NCBI RefSeq assembly: GCF_033439725.1
Contig: NW_026944387.1
Coordinates: 4,216,001-4,280,000, forward strand
Direction of reading: 5' to 3'
DNA: 64,000 nt
Origin: Neurospora tetraspora
Taxonomy: Eukaryota > Ascomycota > Sordariomycetes > Sordariales > Sordariaceae
This document shows positions 57,261 to 64,000 of this stretch, in pieces; the first letter of the stretch is position 1, and every line of letters begins with the position of its first letter. The notes below the pieces were generated by a model that was not told the DNA's origin, ran no database searches, and worked only from the letters and a program-made list of their open reading frames with translations. Position numbers and translations under genes: made by a program.

Positions 57261-59128
57261 CTAAAGAACCGCTCCTCCCCCATCGTCATCATCCTCCTCC
57301 TCCTCATCCTGCTCCATTCCCGTATGAGTCCGCACATCAGCCTCGTCGACCTCCTCCTGCTCCATTCCCGTATGAGTCCGCACATCAGCCTCGTCGACCT
57401 CCTCCTGTGGAGGACAGCCCCGGAGGTCCTCCACACTGACCTCCAGGACGTCCGATTTAACACTGTCCACATCATTGATAATCCCCGGCGCCGGCTCTGC
57501 ATCAGCGCGATGCACGATCACAGACGCATTCTCGGCCCAATCCGCCACCGTCCCTGCCCTCGTCCCGGCATCTGTCCCGGCGTCCGTCTGGTTCTGCGTC
57601 CATCGGTCATCCAGGTGCATCGTGGCTGACCAGGTGTTTGAGTCCTCTGGTTTGTAGCTCAAAGGGCTCTTCATCTTGATGGCGTTGAAGACTTCGGTCC
57701 TGACGCGCTGCAGGATGCGGTCCAGCATGATCTGCCTCCTTTTTACGGCATCTGGGCCGTGAAAGTCGTAAACGTCTGGTAATCGCCACTTGGGATACAA
57801 GTTCCCGTGCGAAGGTCGAACCTCGACGCCTGAGCGCGACTCTTCAAAGTAGTACTTGCATAATTTGCAAGTGGGCTTGCTCGAGCCGATGTAAGGCCAT
57901 GAGTTGAAAAACATGGTCGGACTAATTTCGCCTTTCCCGCGATCGGTGAGCAGCCAATGGTGTAGCAGCACTTCGGAGTGCACGGCTAATGGTGTGTTTT
58001 TCTCGTAGGCATCTACTAGTCTTGTGTCCAGATCGAGGATCTGCAAGTCTTGGACGAAGCGCTTGAAGATGGCCATCAGTTTCTCGTTGGAGGTCATGCG
58101 GCCTACGATGCCCTCGGCTTTCATAGACTTGTTTCGTCGGGGCGTGTCTTGGAGGTCGCCGGAGGGAAGGGCGACAATACGGGGGTTGTTCTGGAAGAGC
58201 TGTGGCCATCCGTCCCGGGCTCGGAAGAAGTAGTACACCGAGCCGCGGTAGGCAAGAATACGCTGGGCGGTGTGCACGAGATCGGACCAACAGGCCATGC
58301 TGGTGTGGCCGGTCATGGCGGTGCGGCCGGCGGCTGCGCGGGCAGCAAGTATGTCTTTGAGGCGTTTGGAGGAGAAGATGGTGGTGAGTTGGTGGGAAAT
58401 GTTTTTGCATTTTTGATCGTCTGGGGTCGTTAGCTTGTGGCTCGTACTGGGTGTCATAGCTCACCGTCACTCTCGACGGCTGTATTTGGTGACTTACACT
58501 CCGCCTCCGGCGTCATGTCCGTGTCCGTATAGTCCTCCGACTCGAGCAAGTCCTGCAGCCCTTTTGCAATCTCACGATCCTCCTTCTTGTCTTCGGCCAG
58601 ACATTGCCTCAGACACACCTCTGCTTTGTCCCTCAATGACTTGAGGTAGAACCTCACTCTCGGCCGATTGAACCTCAGAACTATCTGCCTCAGCTCCCTC
58701 TCCGCCGCATTTCTCGCCTCGGCCTCACTAACCGGCGAAGCACTAGCAACCTTTTGCAGAACTGTATGCAGAAATGAAGCCGTGCGCTTCAGATGGTGAG
58801 GCGTAGCTTGGTTGACACCAAACACATAGGTGAACTCCGGCTCATCCGTCAACACATTGGTAGTGTCGAGGACCATGATAGAAGTTACCGTCTTTCCTCC
58901 CTTTTCCCAATCGCAGACATGGGCAAGCTTGTAGACGAAGGCTTGGAAGAGCTGTTTGGGATTCTCGTCGTCAACGCGCATGGGCTGGGGGGGAGCAGAT
59001 GATGGTTTGCCGACGGGTTCCTTGAGGGCTTCGAGGAGCATGATAGGCTCGTAGAAGCGGTGGATGATTTTGGGTGCCAGCTCGATTGGGGTGCCATATT
59101 GGATGTCTGAGGATTCCATGGTTTCCAT
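57261..59128 (-). CDS. OTT_1508-like deaminase domain protein
   Basis: Two exons give 596 aa: 59128-58498 and 58420-57261 (intron 58421-58497, GTAAGT...GCTAAC...CAG, phase 1). The core is at about residues 355-425: AVHSEVLLHHWLL, then PYIGSSKPTCKLCKYYFE, then SHGNLYPKWRLP. This is the pattern of PF14441-type fungal nucleic-acid deaminase-like proteins: an H-x-E supplying one zinc ligand and the catalytic Glu, and a C-x2-C supplying the others (H358, E360, C395, C398, approximate). Substrate unknown. The N-terminal 210 residues are helical without a named domain. The C-terminus is acidic with two exact copies of EEVDEADVRTHTGMEQ and a poly-Asp/Glu end. The start is the first ATG in frame; the frame is open 54 codons further upstream but only from TTG. 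A second donor (GTGAGC at 58464) in the same phase would add 11 residues. Confidence 0.72.
57305..57405. repeat. Exact 48-bp tandem duplication inside the deaminase gene
   Basis: Two adjacent 48-bp copies, apparently identical, each encode a 16-residue acidic repeat (minus strand). The length keeps the frame. Identical copies suggest a recent duplication likely to vary in number between strains. Confidence 0.85.
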
Positions 59129-60565
59129 GGTTGTCAGAACGGGAGCGGGAGGCGGTTTCAGTGCTGGCGTGGGAATGCGGTTGTCCTTCGGGCTCGAGGA
59201 CGGGATCTTCAATGTCCTGTTTGCTGGAGTGGACAAGATGCGCGCCAAATTCGGAGATGGAGAGAAAAGTTGCAGTGATTGCGCGGGCAATGTGGATGTC
59301 CTTCGACTCCCTTGACGGAATCAGGGCTTTCGTTTGCCTGTGCAGAGATGATCTGGTGGGTGATCTTTGACAGAGTCAGCGCAATAACGGACGACGATCA
59401 TCTGAGACATCTTCTCTTTTTTCTTCCCGACCTTCCTTTTGCCGTGTTTGGTGTTTGGACATCAACACATGTCGTCAAGATAAGGCGTCAAGAAGGCGTC
59501 CAGATGTGGTTGAGATCAAACAATTGAACATTGGATGAAAGTGAATGTCCTCCCGTCCGTCCTTCCCCACCAACGATGCCCCTCCACCAGCCCCCGCTCT
59601 CCAGGTTGTTAGTGTCTGCACCAATCATATCATTTAGAACGGAACCCTAAGGAGACAGGGATATCCAAAACAAGCACGACACAAAGCAGCGCAGATGCGG
59701 GCCCCAGATGGGCTGCGGTTATACTAGTTGCAACCACGTCAAGTCGACGGCTATCGCGAGCGATATCAAGTGCGTAGAAAAGCAACAGTGCAACAATGGT
59801 GAAATTACTATACCGTCCAACACGCAAAATTAGCCTTCTATTCGCCTTGGGTTCCACCTTTTTGCTTTCCCTGGAAAAGATACGGCAATTTGCAGTTGAA
59901 AAGAAGTTGAAGAGAACGGTAGAAGAGATGTTAGAAGAGGTTGAGGTTGTTGCTTCTGCACGGACGGTATCGCCCAATGTTGCATTCGAGTTAACCGACA
60001 CCCTTGCCCCACCGTTCTGCGTGAGGCCCACGAAGTCAACGAATCACGATCAGGCCGGTTACCGAATGAGGATGGCGTGTTGTCCACTCTTTGGACAAGG
60101 CATTTTCCTGCGATGTTTCTTCTAATTCTCGAGGAGATATCGTCCGTTTGTTACTGGAAATTCGAGACGTCTGGAGCGGCTCCAAGTGGTCAAATTCGAC
60201 GGGTCACTGCTATTGATAGATGGAGGCAGACGGAGGCATACGAGAGAGGCCTACAGCCCCAACCAAACAACTGAACCCACTCAGCTCTGTTGACGTCTTT
60301 CTGTTTCCGTCACTTTTTCTCGTTGCGACTTCCTTGTCAAAGTGGAACACAAGCGTCCTTTTAAGAGGGCCTCTCGCCTTAGTAGGCCTCGTTTGTTCTC
60401 CCCCTCCCCTTCTTCTCTTTTCCTGACCCATGCTCACATCACCTCTCTTTGTGCTGGGCAGCACCACCGAACGATACGACAAGCTACATCATCACACCAC
60501 ACGTTGAATACAACGACACTCACACCGCAGTGTCCGTCCGCGCATTGCGGACTCCGTCTGACGCT
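59129..60565. other. Divergent intergenic region between deaminase and C2H2 genes
   Basis: Promoters of both flanking genes should lie here. The right end (60300-60430) is pyrimidine-rich. Apart from the small candidate frame listed separately, nothing was recognised. Confidence 0.4.
59796..60125 (+). CDS. Possible small membrane-anchored protein, unrecognised
   Basis: A 109-codon frame opens at ATG in the context CAACAATGG. It encodes a basic start (MVKLLYRPTRK), one hydrophobic segment (ISLLFALGSTFLLSL, about 12-26) and a Lys/Glu-rich helix (EKKLKRTVEEMLEEVEVV, about 35-52). That order suggests a signal anchor with a short coiled coil. The overlapping minus frame (60031-59630) also has two hydrophobic stretches but lacks an ATG. 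No family recognised; it may be chance. Confidence 0.25.
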   Translation: MVKLLYRPTRKISLLFALGSTFLLSLEKIRQFAVEKKLKRTVEEMLEEVEVVASARTVSPNVAFELTDTLAPPFCVRPTKSTNHDQAGYRMRMACCPLFGQGIFLRCFF

Positions 60566-62034
60566 ATGAGCGGCAGCGTTCCATCTGGAGACGGTGACGG
60601 AATGGATGAATGTATCGACCCCCGGCTGACGCTGTTGACCTTGGATGGAGGTACTTCTCCCCCTCACCCTACCCACAACGGTGTCATGCAAGACAAGTGG
60701 AAGATCTGACACAAGTTGCAGCGGTATCCACGCCGGACCTCGTGGACCTGAATGACTGGATTCGCATCGAAGATGGCGGCTCGGCCCGTTCTCCATCCCT
60801 CGTCAACTTCTCGTCGTACGCCGGAAGCTCTGCCGATAGTCCCTCTAATGACGTCGGGTTCGCCTCTCTGGAGATGGAGCAACCCGAATTCCCTGTGGCA
60901 CACGCCCCCACAGCCCTCAGCGCTACCACTGGTGACACGATGCACGACATTGCAGCTGCGCAGCATGGGGTCTTCACGGAGACGCCTGGACCTTGGAATA
61001 TGACTATGCCAGCCAATGAGCTCGCTGCTCTCCATGCCAACTATTCCAACGTCTACAACCAGGCGCAACTCGGTATGGACCAGGGGTATGACTTCAACAC
61101 CATTCACTCTATCCCAAACCCCCCAGCTTTCATGATGCAAAGCAATGCCAATCCTAGCTCCGAGACTTAGAGGACGAGCGATTCTGAACAGAACTCACAC
61201 CAGCTGGGCTGGCCTTATCCCCATACCAATGGGTTGGCTACACCACACCGTGAGGGATACTCATTGCAACCACATTATGATCAGTTGGAGGGGGATGGAT
61301 ATGTGTATGGTGAAGAAGAAATTTTCGTACCTGGACATGAAGGACAGAGTGCACCGAACCCGACATTCGTTCATCAACAGCTATTCGTTCAGCAGCAGTC
61401 ACTCCTTCAATACCCGCTGTTCGTTCAAGAGGAACCGCCCATTCAGGGCTTTTATGACCCGCAACTTGCCAACACCACACTAAACACAGCCATACCACCA
61501 GAGACAATGATGGTCCCCGCGGCACCTATGAACGGTACCTACCCATCACTTGCCCAATACCCACCAACTCAATTCCCATCATCGCCCACTTCACTTCTCT
61601 TACATCCTTCGCCAGTCTCATCACCCATCGACTTCACACCCTCACCAAATCCAACCACACCCACCAACTACAGCCCTTCACCATCAGCATCTTCCTCTGC
61701 CCCTACACCTTCGCCATCCGCATCTTCCTCCTCCTCCTCTTCCAGCAGAAGATATCCCGCCAAAAAGCCCTGCCAAGCCCCTTTCGACAATCCCGCTCGC
61801 AAGTGTCGGTACAAAGGTCACTCCAAAGAGCTGAAAAAGCACTACATCACCACCCACCCCGAGTACGCGAAAAGCATCGGACTGTCGCTGGAACCGATCG
61901 TGTGCCCCGCATGCGGGACGTCGCTCAGGGCGGGGAGGCCCGACTTTTTGGCAAGGCATCAGAGCGTTCAGAAGGGGAAAAAGACGTCGGCTTGTGAGAA
62001 CAACCTCGCAAAGATTAAAAAGGGAAGGGTATAA
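60566..62034 (+). CDS. C2H2-type zinc-finger protein with an in-frame amber codon
   Basis: Exon 1 60566-60650 and intron 60651-60721 (GTACTT...TTGCAG, phase 1) join LTLLTLDG to AVSTPDLVDLNDW. Exon 2 stays in one frame to 62034 except for TAG at 61168-61170. Before the TAG the protein is acidic and Pro/Asn-rich; after it come Gln-rich, Pro-rich and Ser-rich stretches, then CRYKGHSKELKKHYITTH and CPACGTSLRAGRPDFLARHQ, two C2H2-like zinc-binding units with non-standard spacing, ending in a basic KKGRV tail. As read, the full product would be 464 sense codons plus the amber; stopping at TAG gives 177 aa with no finger. TAG is one C-to-T step from CAG (Gln). Options: a null allele, readthrough, sequencing error, or a cryptic intron (a GGGTATGAC donor near 61085 with an AG just after the TAG keeps frame but would remove coding-like text). 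Confidence 0.6.
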
Positions 62035-63109
62035 GAAGGCAAGCGCAAGGTTGGAGGCTAGGAGGGGGGGTAAGGGGAAAAGGGGGAAAGGGGGAAGGGA
62101 AAGGCCGAGGGAGGATGTTGGTTGAGTCGGAGTGGGAGAAGATGGAAGAGGAATGGGTGAAAGAGAAGACTAGCTGACTTTGCTGGAATATGCAGTCTGC
62201 CGGCCTTCAAAACGGGGTTTCTTGTGTTGCTTTGCGGGTTCATGTGTGTGTGGATGTTCTGGGTTAAAGTTCCAGCGGTTCTGGTCTCGGTCCACGGTAT
62301 TTCTGTTTCTTGGTTGGACATTTCGGTTAGTTCTATGGTGTCAACGTTTGTTTTCTTTTCAGGTCAAGCTTCTTGTTTCAGCTCGCGCTTTCCTACTACC
62401 TGTACGTATCTCCATGTTTCTTGTCTTCGGTTTCATAGGTCTTTCTCTCTAGTCAGAGCCCAACACGTAACGAACCGTTCACCACACGATAGTATAGACG
62501 CTGGGATTCAAGTATAGGCGGGCAGGAGGCAGCTAAAGTGGGCTTGTTCCTGTTTCCAAGCTTGATTGTCAGCGTCTATACTATCGTGAGATGAACGGCC
62601 CCGTTGCAATGTCGACGCTACATCTTACACGAATTTTATGATCATTTCATAGGTAGCTAACTGAAATCTGAATCCTTTCTTCTGCGACTGAGCTCCAAGT
62701 CAAGAACGGGTCCCTGCAGTGGCCTCCTCTACCCTCGCCGCCTCCCCGATCCACTCCCGGTCCACTCCGGATCCACTACGGGAGTCCGTCGCCCCTTCCC
62801 GCTCCCGGCCTCCCGCCGACACAAGCCACCGGACCCGTCTTGGCACGGAGTCCGGTCCATCGGTTCCGTCCTTGTCTCCCTCGGACTACCCGTCTCCCGG
62901 TCTCAAGCGACCGAGCTACCGAAACTACCTTAAAGAAAGGTTCGCAGAAAAGTGAAAGCGCACGGCAGATACGATATGTTGTATCCAAGAACGGTAGATT
63001 GAAGGCCTTTATATCCAAGACAACATCTTACATCCTTCTCACACGAAAATAGGTAACATCACCCACTGACCAAGCCTCCTTCCTCTCCTTGCAAGGCTTT
63101 CAGTCTAGT
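62035..63109. other. Intergenic region between C2H2 and GH7 genes
   Basis: A GGGGAAAA/GGGGGAAA purine tract lies at 62060-62105, just past the C2H2 stop, and could form G-quadruplex or triplex structure. The region contains the foldback listed separately. TCC-rich text (TCCACTCCCGG-type repeats) fills 62740-62830. No gene supported. Confidence 0.4.
62475..62598. repeat. 124-bp foldback element with 38-bp arms
   Basis: The left arm 62475-62512 includes CACGATAGTATAGACGCTG; the reverse complement of the right arm 62561-62598 includes the same 19 nt, with CCGTTCA outside and a TCAAG inside in both. Only about five mismatches interrupt 38 bp. The loop is 48 nt. It may be a very small foldback/MITE, or a strong hairpin in a 3' UTR. 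Confidence 0.85.
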
Positions 63110-64000
63110 CTAAGCACTCAACCCCCTCGCCACCCGACTCCCCATACCACCATACTTCCCCCCAGGAGCATTAAACGTGCTCCCAACCTCTCCCCACCTA
63201 ATATCAGAGAAAGTAACCCTCGCATCCGGCTTATTCCGCAAAATCAGCTTCGGATCGCCCTCCGTCGCACTACAAGGTCCATTCCCCTCAGCATCCAACC
63301 AATTCATAAAACCCCAATCATCCGCCCAAATACTAAACACCAGCACCATACCGCGACCAATCGCCTCGCCCATGGCCTTCAGTCCACCGCGCTGCACACT
63401 CCAAGAAGCCGTCTTCTCGCAGAATTTTGTAGAAACCGAATCCGTCGAAAACCCCTCCTCAACAGCGATAGCCGTGTTTTTGATTAGTTTGCCCCCCTGG
63501 TGCCACAACCGTCTAATTTCTACTAGTATACCGTCCTCACGGCCAGTGTCGGTGAGGAACTGCGTGGTGACGGTGAATTTCTTGCTGGAATTGATGACGG
63601 AAGAAGAAGAAGACGGGCCGTAGAAGGACTCGACTCCCCACTTGTACTCGTTGAAGGCGCAGCCCCACTGGTCGCAGACGCCAGAGGGCTGGCCGCACTC
63701 GGAGTCGCCGGTGCACTTGTACACGGAAGTGATGTTGCAGGGGTGCGGGACGAAGGTCTTGGCGAAAGAGTTGGATTCGAATATGTCCATTTCGTTGCAG
63801 CAGGCGCCGTGGGTTTGGTTGATGTTGGCCTTTGTTTGGGTGTGTGTTAGTTGGGCCGGGGGTGATACTGACAGAGAGGAGGAAGAGGCAAAAGGGGAAA
63901 AGGGGAAAAGGGGAAAAGGGGAAAAGGGAAGGGGGTGGGGGGCTTACCTCGCCATTGATAAAATCCAGCTTAAAGCACTGCGCATCGCAATACCCCGTAC
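63110..64000 (-). CDS. Glycoside hydrolase family 7 cellulase, 3' part (5' end outside window)
   Basis: Two exons are visible: 64000-63948 (partial) and 63829-63110, with intron 63830-63947 (GTAAGC...AAAG, phase 0) joining TGYCDAQCFKLDFINGE to ANINQTHGACCNEMDIFESN. NEMDIFE carries the GH7 catalytic E-x-D-x-x-E signature (nucleophile, assisting Asp, acid/base). Conserved cysteines follow in PHPCN, YKCTGDSECG, VCDQWGCAFN and FCEK, then VLVFSIWADDWGFMNWLDAE and VTFSDIRWGEVGSTF. The short loops and the end at RVARGLSA without a linker or CBM1 favour an endoglucanase (EG1/Cel7B-like) over a cellobiohydrolase. It acts on cellulose or mixed glucans outside the cell. The intron contains a (GGGGAAAA)n tract at about 63890-63930. 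The N-terminus and signal peptide are beyond the window. Confidence 0.88.

Noticed and set aside
59630-60031. 133-codon minus-strand ORF with two hydrophobic segments
   Set aside because: No ATG at its start (GTG), and it overlaps an ATG-initiated plus-strand frame; neither strand is convincing.
1-64000. CRISPR array, operons or bacterial signals
   Set aside because: Introns, gene families and spacing are fungal; no array of regularly spaced direct repeats with unique spacers was seen.

Overview
The window looks like nuclear DNA of a filamentous ascomycete, most likely a Sordariomycete and possibly Sordariales. The support is short GT-AG introns (about 50-150 nt) with CTAAC-type branch sites, fungal-only families (DUF2434, a CFEM/PTH11-like receptor, OTT_1508-like deaminase, GH105, GH7), a COG5 Golgi gene, and one long AT-rich block with the look of repeat-induced point mutation (RIP: C-to-T change, mainly at CpA, in duplicated DNA). 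No species can be fixed by eye.

Layout. 0-7 kb: COG5 (minus) and a DUF2434 membrane protein (plus) share a divergent promoter. An intron-containing tRNA-Glu(CTC) on the minus strand follows; it carries an 8-nt insertion in its T-loop. 7.4-26.2 kb: a 461-bp MITE-like element, then an 18.3 kb AT-rich block with no open reading frame of 60 codons after its first 1.1 kb. Its two ends match in inverted orientation, so I read it as one very large RIP-killed DNA element (or a nest of them). It contains tandem arrays and many copies of a near-palindrome centred on TTTCTCTATAGAGAAA. 26.2-33 kb: gene-poor, normal-composition DNA. 33-35.5 kb: a two-exon C2H2 zinc-finger regulator. 35.5-42.9 kb: gene-poor DNA that becomes a graveyard of fragments (BTB-like, two divergent GIY-YIG nuclease remnants, a coiled-coil fragment). 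43-48.4 kb: a four-exon FAD monooxygenase and a six-exon CFEM seven-helix receptor, separated by a Tc1/mariner-type MITE. 48.4-55.4 kb: gene-poor, with a second mariner-type MITE. 55.4-64 kb: a secreted GH105 hydrolase, an OTT_1508-like deaminase, a C2H2 gene interrupted by an in-frame amber codon, a 124-bp foldback, and the 3' part of a GH7 cellulase that runs off the window.

How the parts relate. These are independently transcribed fungal genes, not an operon. GH105 (pectin side-chain breakdown), GH7 (cellulose) and the CFEM receptor suit a plant-associated or plant-degrading lifestyle. The most unusual material is the mobile DNA: the inverted-repeat-bounded 18 kb relic and its dispersed palindrome, three small inverted-repeat elements with credible target duplications, and the duplicated GIY-YIG remnants.

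Limits. All exon joins were made by eye from frame, splice consensus and family fit. No database search or folding program was run.
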